From Flavobacteriaceae bacterium (lineage in GTDB: Bacteria > Bacteroidota > Bacteroidia > Flavobacteriales > Flavobacteriaceae): 64,000 bases of DNA. Position numbers and translations under genes: made by a program. The notes beneath the pieces were generated by a model. That model saw nothing but the letters and a program-made list of their open reading frames with translations, searched no databases and had not been told where the DNA came from. The stretch lies in the NCBI GenBank assembly GCA_947453195.1, contig CANGFO010000007.1, positions 1 through 64,000 on the forward strand. The letters are read 5' to 3'. Of this stretch, positions 1 to 8,300 are shown piece after piece (within the stretch, counting starts at the first letter, position 1; every line of letters begins with the position of its first letter).

Positions 1-165
1 GACCGCTACGGGAAATTAATCAAACAAATCAGTCCACAAGGACAAGGATGGGACGGAACCTACAACGGAATTGCACTACCATCCACCGATTATTGGTTCA
101 CCGTAGATTATACCGAAGCCGCAGCTTACAAACAATTTAAAGCGCATTTTACATTAAAAAGATAA
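1..165 (+). CDS. T9SS type B sorting domain protein, C-terminal fragment (5' end outside window)
   Basis: This is the last 54 codons of a gene that begins before the window. The visible residues, with DRYGKLIKQ near the start, GWDGTYNG in the middle and a final FKAHFTLKR, match the gliding-motility-associated (type B) C-terminal domain that directs proteins through the type IX secretion system. The catalytic or adhesive part is not visible, so the cargo function is unknown. The stop lies 8 nt before the PorP/SprF gene, indicating one operon. In Flavobacterium johnsoniae the type B protein SprB needs its neighbour SprF for secretion, so these two products are probably a cargo and partner pair. 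Confidence 0.85.
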   Translation, partial: DRYGKLIKQISPQGQGWDGTYNGIALPSTDYWFTVDYTEAAAYKQFKAHFTLKR

Positions 166-173
166 GTATTACA

Positions 174-1172
174 ATGAAGTTTAAACATTTAATTTTAGTA
201 TTAATTGCATTAGTTACTAAACCAGCTTTTTCACAAGAGATATTACCGGTTTATTCCGATTATTTATCAGATAATTATTTTTTACTTCATCCATCAATGG
301 CGGGTGCTGCAAATTGTGCAAAATTAAGACTAACAGGAAGACAACAATGGTTTGGTCAGCAGGATGCTCCTGCATTGCAAACATTAAGTTTTAACGGAAG
401 TGTTTCCGATAAAGATGGTATGGGTATTATATTAATTAATGATAGAAATGGTTACCATTCTCAAAAAGGATTTAGAGTAGCGTATGCACACCACATTATG
501 TTTTCTAGAGATAATATTGATTTAAATCAATTATCATTTGGTATTAATGTAGGATTTGCTCAAAGTCAATTGGATGAAAGCACCTTTTATATAAATGATC
601 CATCATATGACCCAATAGTATCAGGGGTCCTACAAAAAGCCTCCTACTTCAATGCTGACATTGGAGCTTCCTATAACTTCTTAGATTTTTACGCACATTT
701 TACAGTTAAAAATGCATTAGCTACTCAAAGAAAATTATACACAGACAAAGAGCCTGTTGATTTGAAACGATTAGTATATAACATGGGATATACATTTGGA
801 GATTCTGAAGGATTAATGTTTGAACCATCTATGATGTTTCAATATGTGTTTCAAACTAAAGAATCAATTTTGGATTTAAACCTTAAGGCTTATAAGCAAA
901 TGGATTTCGGAAAATTATGGGCGGTAGCTTCTTATAGAAGAAGTTTAGATGGTGCTCAATATATTGAAGGGAATGCAATTGCAACTCAAAAATTACAATA
1001 TATTACACCAATATTAGGAGTTAACTATAAAAATTATATGTTCTCTTATACGTATTCTTCATTATTAGGGAATATTAAATTTGACAACGGTGGTTTTCAT
1101 CAATTTACCTTAGGTGTTAATCTTTTCTGTAAACCAGAAAAATATCACTGTAATTGTCCTGCTGTTAATTAA
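174..1172 (+). CDS. PorP/SprF family type IX secretion system membrane protein
   Basis: The product has 332 residues with a signal peptide ending near residue 20 (AFSQ). The family hallmark follows: HPSMAGA at 39-45 and RQQWFG at 56-61. The rest is a run of beta-strand-like segments ending in aromatic residues, as expected for an outer-membrane barrel, and the tail carries a CNC motif. PorP/SprF proteins act at the outer membrane in T9SS secretion and attachment of particular cargo. The gene follows the type B sorting-domain fragment by 8 nt, and a strong terminator sits just after it, so it is the last gene of that operon. Flavobacteria carry many paralogues; this one is probably dedicated to its upstream neighbour rather than being the gliding SprF itself. 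Confidence 0.9.
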   Translation: MKFKHLILVLIALVTKPAFSQEILPVYSDYLSDNYFLLHPSMAGAANCAKLRLTGRQQWFGQQDAPALQTLSFNGSVSDKDGMGIILINDRNGYHSQKGFRVAYAHHIMFSRDNIDLNQLSFGINVGFAQSQLDESTFYINDPSYDPIVSGVLQKASYFNADIGASYNFLDFYAHFTVKNALATQRKLYTDKEPVDLKRLVYNMGYTFGDSEGLMFEPSMMFQYVFQTKESILDLNLKAYKQMDFGKLWAVASYRRSLDGAQYIEGNAIATQKLQYITPILGVNYKNYMFSYTYSSLLGNIKFDNGGFHQFTLGVNLFCKPEKYHCNCPAVN

Positions 1173-1189
1173 TTTGAAAATACTATTTT

Positions 1190-1220
1190 AATCCCGATAA
1201 GTCTTATCGGGATTATTTTT
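1190..1220 (+). terminator. Intrinsic terminator after the PorP/SprF gene
   Basis: Perfect 12-bp inverted arms (AATCCCGATAAG and its complement) are followed by ATTATTTTT. It ends the operon containing the type B protein and the PorP/SprF gene and insulates the carbonic anhydrase gene. Confidence 0.85.
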
Positions 1221-1232
1221 ATCTCATTTGTT

Positions 1233-1751
1233 ATGATTATTAAAACTATTCAAGGAAAATCTCCAAAGATCCCCAGTGATTGTTACATAGCAGAAAATGC
1301 TACCATAATTGGAGAAGTAGAGTTCGGATCAGAATGTAGTGTTTGGTTCAATGCAGTAATTCGTGGAGATGTACACTATATTAAAATTGGTAACAAGGTG
1401 AATATTCAGGATGGGGCAGTGGTACATGCTACATATCAAAAGCATCCTACCCATATTGGAAATAATGTCTCTATTGGTCATAACGCAATTGTACATGGAT
1501 GTACTTTAGAAGACAATGTGTTAATTGGAATGGGAGCTATTGTAATGGATAATTGTGTTATAAAAAGCAATTCCATTATTGCTGCTGGATCAGTGGTTAC
1601 GCAAAACACCATTGTGGAATCAGGTACAATTTATGCAGGAATTCCTGCTAAGAAAGTTAAAGATATCGATGCATCCGAATTTGCTGGTGAAATACAGCGC
1701 ATATCAAATAACTACGTAATGTATTCTAGTTGGTATAAAACTGAAGAATAA
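1233..1751 (+). CDS. Gamma carbonic anhydrase family protein
   Basis: This 172-residue protein is a left-handed beta-helix of hexapeptide repeats. It carries the RGDVHYI motif (44-50), NIQDGAVVH (57-65) and IGHNAIVHGC (81-90). His65, His83 and His88 are the three expected metal ligands, and Arg44, Asp46 and Gln59 match conserved active-site positions. Size and motifs fit the YrdA/PaaY branch of gamma-class carbonic anhydrases. Members of this branch are often inactive or weakly active as carbonic anhydrases, so hydration of CO2 is possible but not shown. It is monocistronic between a terminator and a convergent gene. No obvious pathway partner lies next to it. Confidence 0.9.
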   Translation: MIIKTIQGKSPKIPSDCYIAENATIIGEVEFGSECSVWFNAVIRGDVHYIKIGNKVNIQDGAVVHATYQKHPTHIGNNVSIGHNAIVHGCTLEDNVLIGMGAIVMDNCVIKSNSIIAAGSVVTQNTIVESGTIYAGIPAKKVKDIDASEFAGEIQRISNNYVMYSSWYKTEE

Positions 1752-1764
1752 AATAGAACCTTAC

Positions 1765-2682
1765 TTAAATCTTTAGTATTGTTCTTCCGTGGATAAGTAC
1801 TTCAGGGTCTATTAATACAATGCAAAATACACCCGAAACAACAATAACCTTTAATATAACATGCAGTTGCAGGTATTGCACTTTCGAATTGGCTTTCCAT
1901 AAAAAGAAAAGAAAAAAGATTAATACCATAAGGCTTACATAAAAATAGATATCCATATACCCAACATCATATTTATCTACCAATAGATAAACGGGAATAA
2001 TGGTAATAATGGTTAAAACTGTAATTATTTTCTTAGCAAATAGATCTCCAAACAATACTGGAATAGTTCGGTAATCATTTGCAATATCTCCTTTTATATT
2101 CTCTAAATCTTTGATTATTTCTCGAATTAAAATAAGTAGAAATAAGAATGTTGCATGAGCAAAAATCTGAGGATACAAGTTTTTGTAATACAACAAAATG
2201 GCAAAAAATGGAAGAACTGCTAATAGTGACGCCGTTAAATTTCCAATTATGGGATGCTTTTTAAGTTTGTGGGAATAAAACCAAATAAGAAAAATATATA
2301 CCGAAAAATACAATAGCGCACTAAAGGAAACTAATAAAGCCAATGAGGCAACTATAAAGTTGACAGTAAAATACACCTGAATTTTGGTTCTTTGACTAAC
2401 TAATCGATCAATTTTAGATTTATTCGGGCGGTTGATTAAGTCCTTTTTACTGTCATAAAAATTATTAATAATATAACCCGAAGCAATCGTTAATCCCGAA
2501 GCAATAACAATAATAAAAAGATTGAAATCCAATAGCACACTTAATGCTCTTTTTTCTGGAGCCAAAATAAAAATGGCAGATAAATATTGAGCAAGTGCAA
2601 TAATCGGAATATTATAGCCTCGAACCACAGAAAACATACTCAGTATTTTCTTAATAGTATGTTTGGTTTTCCGGCTTAACAT
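1765..2682 (-). CDS. UbiA-family prenyltransferase (geranylgeranylglycerol-phosphate geranylgeranyltransferase-like)
   Basis: The product has 305 residues with about eight hydrophobic membrane segments. The first aspartate-rich motif is NNFYDSKKDLINRP at 73-86 (Asp77, Asp81). The second is DLENIKGD at 191-198. Together these bind the prenyl diphosphate through Mg2+ in UbiA enzymes. The gene follows the mevalonate-type kinase by 9 nt and the decarboxylase gene just upstream, so it probably uses an isoprenoid made by that pathway. Flavobacterial homologues are usually named after the archaeal lipid enzyme DGGGP synthase, but the acceptor is not known. Quinone or other polyprenyl acceptors are equally possible from sequence alone. 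Confidence 0.82.
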   Translation of the reverse strand: MLSRKTKHTIKKILSMFSVVRGYNIPIIALAQYLSAIFILAPEKRALSVLLDFNLFIIVIASGLTIASGYIINNFYDSKKDLINRPNKSKIDRLVSQRTKIQVYFTVNFIVASLALLVSFSALLYFSVYIFLIWFYSHKLKKHPIIGNLTASLLAVLPFFAILLYYKNLYPQIFAHATFLFLLILIREIIKDLENIKGDIANDYRTIPVLFGDLFAKKIITVLTIITIIPVYLLVDKYDVGYMDIYFYVSLMVLIFFLFFLWKANSKVQYLQLHVILKVIVVSGVFCIVLIDPEVLIHGRTILKI

Positions 2683-2691
2683 GGGTTGGGT

Positions 2692-3630
2692 TTAAAATTG
2701 ATAAACTACTTCGAGTGTATATTCTTTTAGTGATTTTTTAGCTTTTTCTAAATCTTCAGTAAATCCAAGAATATAGCCACCGCCTCCAGAACCACACAAT
2801 TTAAGGTAGTAATCATTGGTATCAATTCCTTTTTGCCATACTCCATGAAATTCTTCAGGAATCATTGGCTTGAAATTGTTTAGTACTATAGTAGATAGTT
2901 TTTTGGTGTTTGAAAACAACGATTTTTTGTCTCCGCCGAGAAAATTCTCAACACATAAATCGGTGTATTTCACAAATTGATTTTTTAACATGGTACGGAA
3001 ACCTTGGTCTTTGAGATTTTCCATAAAGATATTGACCATTGGTGCAGTTTCACCAACAATTCCTGAGTCTATTAAAAATACAGCACCTTTTCCTTCTGTG
3101 CTCTGTGAAGGAATTCCAGTTGCTTCAATATTATCTTTAGAATTGATTAAAATAGGAATACTTAAATAACTATTTAAAGGATCCAATCCTGAACTTTTAC
3201 CATGAAAGAATGACTCCATCTGAGCAAAAATAGTCTTCAGTTGAAGTAGTTTTTCGCGAGTTAAATTTTCAAGAACTGTAATTTTTTCGTACGCATATTT
3301 ATCGTAGATAGCTGCAACTAAGGCACCGCTACTTCCAACACCATATCCTTGAGGGATACTTGAGTCAAAGAACATACCTCTTGCTAAATCAGAGTGTAAT
3401 AACTCGATATTGAAAGTTACTAAGTCCGGTTGTTCTTGCTGTAATTCTTCTAAATAGTTAGCAAATTTAACTAAGCTTTGATTTGATTTTAGGGCTTCCG
3501 CCGAATGTTTTTCGGTTACTTTTAAAGCGCCATTATAGAAATTATAGGGGATAGATAAACCTTTAGAATCTTTAATAATTCCATATTCTCCGAAGAGTAA
3601 TATTTTGGAGTAAAATAAGGGTCCTTTCAT
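2692..3630 (-). CDS. GHMP kinase, probable mevalonate kinase
   Basis: This 312-residue cytoplasmic kinase shows the GHMP fold signatures: PQGYGVGSSGALVAA at 93-107 for ATP phosphates, GKSSGLDP at 144-151 with the probable catalytic Asp150, and the glycine-rich LCGSGGGGYILGF near 278-290. It starts three nucleotides after the mvaD stop, so the two are translationally linked. Mevalonate kinase phosphorylates mevalonate with ATP on the way to isopentenyl diphosphate. The neighbouring decarboxylase makes this pathway assignment strong, but a phosphomevalonate kinase role cannot be excluded because both are GHMP kinases and no second one is visible here. Confidence 0.8.
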   Translation of the reverse strand: MKGPLFYSKILLFGEYGIIKDSKGLSIPYNFYNGALKVTEKHSAEALKSNQSLVKFANYLEELQQEQPDLVTFNIELLHSDLARGMFFDSSIPQGYGVGSSGALVAAIYDKYAYEKITVLENLTREKLLQLKTIFAQMESFFHGKSSGLDPLNSYLSIPILINSKDNIEATGIPSQSTEGKGAVFLIDSGIVGETAPMVNIFMENLKDQGFRTMLKNQFVKYTDLCVENFLGGDKKSLFSNTKKLSTIVLNNFKPMIPEEFHGVWQKGIDTNDYYLKLCGSGGGGYILGFTEDLEKAKKSLKEYTLEVVYQF

Positions 3631-3633
3631 ATC

Positions 3634-4743
3634 TTAATTTTCAAGTATTAATTGACTTCCAAAACCAATTTCATCACAAATATACTGACCATTTTGACAA
3701 TAGCCAACTAATTCGTCTTTAATAAATTGCAAAGTCTCTTTTTTATAATTTTCAGGATATAAAACATGCACATTGGCACCAGCATCTAGAGTAAAACAAA
3801 CCGGTATTTTAGTTTCATTTCTATAACTCCAAATTTTATTAATAATCTCTAAGGTATTTGGTTTCATTAAAATGAAATAGGGCATTGAAGTCATCATCAT
3901 TGCATGTAAAGTCAAGGCTTCACTTTCTACTATTTTAATGAATTCTTCCAAATTTCCATTTTCTAAAATTGATTTTAATTTGGATAGATTTTGCGGAGCT
4001 TGTAAAAAGCGTTGCTCTGCAAAAGGATGATTGTGCATTAAGTCATGTCCAAGGGTGCTTGATACTTGCTTTTCTCCTTTGTCTACCAATAAAATGGTGT
4101 CTTGATAATTATTAAAAATAGAATGTACTACTGATGAAAATGCAACTCCATATAAATCTGAACTTTCTGCTATTTCAGCGTGTTCTCCCCATACGACAAT
4201 GTTTCCTTTTATACTTCTGCAAGCACTTCCAGAACCAAGACGAGCTAAAAAAGAAGCTTTTTTGTAAAAGTATTCTTTCGTCATTGAAGGATTTAATTCC
4301 TTTTCCAAACTCATTATATTCATTGCTAAAGCCGCCATCCCCGATGCCGAAGAGGCAATACCTGAGCTGTGTGGAAACGTATTTTGAGTATCAATTGTAA
4401 AATGATAGTTTTTCAAATAAGGACAATATTTTTCAATTCGTTCCAAAAACTTCAGAATCTTTGGTTTAAAATCTTCTTTAGGTTGTCCTTCAAAGAGTAA
4501 ATCAAAAGAGAAAGTTGCATTTGTCTCGTTGATCTTGTCGAGGTATCTCCTTTCAAATCCTACTTTTGTAATGGTTTTGCATTTATTTAATGTAAAACTT
4601 ATTGATTGATTAGCCGGAATTTGATTGTTTTTTTTACCCCAATATTTCACTAATGCAATGTTGCTAGGGGCGCTCCAAGTGAAGCTTCCGTGATTTATTT
4701 CTGTAGAAAAATGCTGGGCAATAAAATCCGTTTCGGAATTCAT
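3634..4743 (-). CDS. mvaD: Diphosphomevalonate decarboxylase
   Basis: The 369-residue protein carries SAPSNIALVKYWGK (24-37), the phosphate-binding FPHSSGIASSASGMAAL (123-139), GSGSACRSIKGN (170-181) and LDAGANVHVLY (319-329), where Asp320 matches the catalytic aspartate. MvaD converts 5-diphosphomevalonate and ATP to isopentenyl diphosphate, CO2, ADP and phosphate. It is the first gene of the isoprenoid operon (mvaD, GHMP kinase, UbiA). Its promoter faces that of tspO across 83 nt. The presence of mvaD shows that this organism uses the mevalonate route, as is usual for Flavobacteriia. Confidence 0.95.
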   Translation of the reverse strand: MNSETDFIAQHFSTEINHGSFTWSAPSNIALVKYWGKKNNQIPANQSISFTLNKCKTITKVGFERRYLDKINETNATFSFDLLFEGQPKEDFKPKILKFLERIEKYCPYLKNYHFTIDTQNTFPHSSGIASSASGMAALAMNIMSLEKELNPSMTKEYFYKKASFLARLGSGSACRSIKGNIVVWGEHAEIAESSDLYGVAFSSVVHSIFNNYQDTILLVDKGEKQVSSTLGHDLMHNHPFAEQRFLQAPQNLSKLKSILENGNLEEFIKIVESEALTLHAMMMTSMPYFILMKPNTLEIINKIWSYRNETKIPVCFTLDAGANVHVLYPENYKKETLQFIKDELVGYCQNGQYICDEIGFGSQLILEN

Positions 4744-4759
4744 GTTTAATATATTTTCA

Positions 4760-4767
4760 CAAAGATA
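4760..4767 (-). promoter_or_regulatory. Predicted -7 box of the mvaD operon
   Basis: On the minus strand the sequence reads TATCTTTG, a full match to the Bacteroidota consensus TAnnTTTG, 16 nt before the mvaD start. A clear -33 TTG at the right spacing is not seen. Confidence 0.55.
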
Positions 4768-4800
4768 CTTATTTTACAAAAACGAAAACCTTTTGTTTAC

Positions 4801-4808
4801 TATATTTG
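4801..4808 (+). promoter_or_regulatory. Predicted -7 box of tspO
   Basis: TATATTTG matches the consensus TAnnTTTG and lies 18 nt before the tspO ATG. It is divergent from the mvaD promoter, only 33 nt away, so the two genes could share upstream control. Confidence 0.55.
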
Positions 4809-4826
4809 TATAAAATATAAACAAAA

Positions 4827-5303
4827 ATGCAAAAATTTGTTCGAATAGCGGTAGTTTTATCTACCTGTTTGTTGGTTGGATATTTGTCTGGTATGGTTAC
4901 TAGAGATAGCATTACAACTTGGTATCCCACATTAGTAAAGCCCTCTTTTAATCCGCCAAATTGGGTCTTTGCACCCGTTTGGACCATTCTTTATATTATG
5001 ATGGGAGTTGCAGGAGGAATGGTTTGGAATCGATTAGAACAAGACACAGAAAATGTGAAGAAGGCCTTCACTTTTTTTATTATTCAATTGGCTTTAAATG
5101 CTGCTTGGTCGGTAATTTTCTTTTATTTTCACAATCCTTTTTTAGCATTGATAGAAGTAATCCTTTTTTGGCTACTTATTTTTGAAACCCACATTCAATT
5201 TAAGAAAATTGATAAAACTGCAGGTTTATTATTCATTCCTTATTTAGCTTGGGTAAGTTTTGCAACTGTATTAAATGCCAGTATTTGGTGGTTGAATAGA
5301 TAA
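4827..5303 (+). CDS. tspO: TspO/MBR (translocator protein) family protein
   Basis: This 158-residue integral membrane protein has five predicted helices. The family signature is present: WYPTLVKPSFNPPNWVFAP at 32-50, NAAWS at 91-95 and PYLAWVSFATVLN at 138-150. TspO proteins bind porphyrins and related tetrapyrroles and in some bacteria tune pigment synthesis or stress responses. The start follows a TAnnTTTG box at normal distance. It stands alone between a divergent isoprenoid operon and a bidirectional terminator. The link with isoprenoid or carotenoid metabolism is suggestive only. Confidence 0.93.
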   Translation: MQKFVRIAVVLSTCLLVGYLSGMVTRDSITTWYPTLVKPSFNPPNWVFAPVWTILYIMMGVAGGMVWNRLEQDTENVKKAFTFFIIQLALNAAWSVIFFYFHNPFLALIEVILFWLLIFETHIQFKKIDKTAGLLFIPYLAWVSFATVLNASIWWLNR

Positions 5304-5330
5304 AAAAAGCCCCTAAAAAGGGGCTTTTTT
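5302..5330. terminator. Bidirectional terminator between tspO and the large secreted protein
   Basis: GCCCC and GGGGC arms enclose a 6-nt loop and are flanked by a run of A on the left and of T on the right, so it can end transcription from both sides. It overlaps the tspO stop and lies just after the stop of the convergent gene. Confidence 0.85.
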
Positions 5331-5335
5331 TAAGT

Positions 5336-8300
5336 TTAATTTACAACTAATTTCTTTATTGATTTCAAATTAGTATTAGTAGTTATTTCAAAAAAGTAAA
5401 CTCCTTTTGAGAAATTTGAAACGTCTACACTAATATCGTTTGAGATGAATTTATTTATTGTTTTAATCGTTTTTCCTAGCACATCGTAAATTGTAATATT
5501 TTGAATAGTGTCTGTTGTATGTTGAAGACTAACTTGTACAATAGAATTTGAAGGATTTGGATAAAGCATAAAATTACTTGAATTAAAATCTTCATTTGCT
5601 AATGATGCAACAAACTCGGTATTGAAAGTGTTAGTAATTACGGGTGCATTATTGTCAAAATATATAGAGGCAGTATTTGGAATTATGTCTCCAACTGCAA
5701 AGCCAGGTTTTAATTTAACTTTAAAAGTAATATATCCTTTGCTTAATTCTTCATTTTCAAGATAACTAGGGAGTTGTATATAGTCAAATTTAAAAGTTAT
5801 ATTATTATTTATTCTTTCCATAATATAATTGTGACTTGCAGTTACTGCTCTTATACTCTCTTCGTCAATTCTTGAATCTAAGATATCTTCAATTTTAATG
5901 TTAATGGCATTTGCTGTACCAATATTTTGAAATCTTAAAGTATAAAATAAATAATCGTTTTGATTGAACTCATTAATTTTGATTTTTTCTCCATGTGATT
6001 CCATTTTGTCATTTGGATCATAGGAAGCAACAACAATTTGTGAGCTATAATTTGAATTATTAGTCAAATTAACATCATTTGAAGTAGCAGAAATAGACAC
6101 GGAATTAGTCAATAAATCTCCAATTACTGCATTCGAATCTACTAACATAGCTACATAAATGTAACGCGTTTCGTAAGGATTTAAATTGGTAAAATCATAT
6201 GTAAATCCAGTACTTGTAATTGTGTTACCACTTTCCGATACATATGCAATAGATACATTAGTGTCTTTTGTAAATGTAATAGTTCCCGAGGCATTAGCAA
6301 CCCCTAGGTTTCTATATGCAATTTTATTAACATAATAATATCCTGGTCTAGGTGTGCCAATTGGAGCAATGTTTACTTCTACATCGTTAAATCCTTGGGT
6401 TAATGTAATAGGGAAATATAAAATTTGAGTACCACTATTTACAGGGATATTGATGTCATTATAATTGGTAACTCCTACAGAATAGTATGGAATAAATTCT
6501 GGATTTATTTGATATCCAAAATCATATATATTTAAAGGGTTTGTGTCGTACAATGTATAAATTCCAAGTGGTGATGAAATATTTGTAACATCACTTGAAT
6601 TATTCTGTATTGTTGTAAATGAACCATAAGTAAAGTTCACTTCATTAGTATCTTTAATTCCGTTCCCGTTATCATCTATAAAAGCAACAAGTTGTATTTT
6701 ATCTGAACATTCTGGAGGTCCAGATGCAAAGGTTCCCGCTTCAATAAAAACTGCAGAATCATATATGCTATCACCTCTATCTGCAATAACAAGTTTAATG
6801 TGATAATTATGGTTAGGAATTATATTTGCAGAAGCGGTCATTTTCATTGTTTGACCGTTAAAGTTTGTTGGGGATCCATAAGAAACAGAGGTGTTAGGAG
6901 CTGTGTAACTACCAAAGAAAGCTGGGTTTGAAGAAGCACATGAAGAGTTGTTTTCCATATTTCTAATGGTAACAACTGATACTGGTATAGTAGTTCCTGG
7001 TACAACAGCAAGATTTGTTGTAATTCCTGTTTCTAAATCTGTTAATAAGAAAGCAAAAGCATCAGCATAATCACATTGAAAAGTTCCATATTCATCAGAT
7101 GCAAATAAAAAGTTAAAACTCATATATGAATTTAAACTAGTAAAATCAAATTCTAATTTTGTGGCATTAAATGAATTCATAGGCTGACCAATTGCTGAAG
7201 ATATTATACCTTCTAATTGGCTGTCTCCTGTCCATGCGGTACCGCCTTCATTCAATATTGAAGAATTAGGACCATGAGCATTAAGAGCATTTCCAGTTGA
7301 AAGAATTATACCTGAAGAAATTGGAAAAGCTGGGTTAGAATTTGTAAAGTATCCAATACCATTTACTGATCCAAAATTTGTTCCAGTGCTTGAAGATATA
7401 TTTGATACGGTTAAACAAGGATTGTTTATCAATACATCATTTACTAATTGAGAATTTGTGTATTGAGTTGTATTTGTAACAATAGCAGGTGAGCTAACAA
7501 AAGGAGTAAAATTATATCCAATAGACCAATTGCTGCTTTCGGTTGTTGAACAAATTGCTCTAACATAAATAGTATATACAGAGCCTGATGTTAAGCCAGT
7601 TGCTTGATATGAATTAGTAGTAGTAATAGTTCCGATAGCGGTTGCTGTTGGAGCAGGACTATTTAAAGGCAATACAATTACTTCCCATTGGTTAACAGTT
7701 CCTGTTTGTGTCCAGCTTAAATTAGCCTCTGTTGCAGAAATCGAATTGGTTAAAATTGCAGTAGGAGCCAAACAATTATTTGAGATAGTTGTAAAAGTAG
7801 TTGGGTTTGACCAATAACTATTAGTATTGTTTTGGCAAATAGATTTTATATAAACTTTATAGGCAGTGGCATATAATAATCCATTTATTTGATATGGATT
7901 TGTATTAATGGTTACTCCAGTATCCGTTTGAAGTGGCGCAGGACTAGTAGCAGGAAGTACCAAAATTTGCCAATGAGAAGCCGTTCCATTTTCTATCCAA
8001 CTTACTGTAGCACCTGATCCTGATATTGAATTAATAGTAGCTGCAGATGGAATAACACAACTAGTAGGTGTTTGACATTCTACAGTTGCTGTCCATCCAG
8101 CATGATTTATGGTGTTGTCACTTCTAAATCTAAATGTTAAACAACCACATGGGTCTGTAGATGTGAAAGGACCAGGAATTGTAGTGCCCCAAAAAGCACC
8201 AGGTACTCCCCCAGGAATTGCCCCCGCTAAGTTACCACTTGAGATAAGTGTTGCTGATGTAGAAGATCCATTATAAACATAAAGACCATCATAATTTTGT

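Noticed and set aside
4769..4987. Minus-strand reading frame of 72 codons across the tspO start
   Set aside because: It covers both divergent promoters and the first part of tspO, has no recognisable sequence pattern, and is a shadow of tspO.
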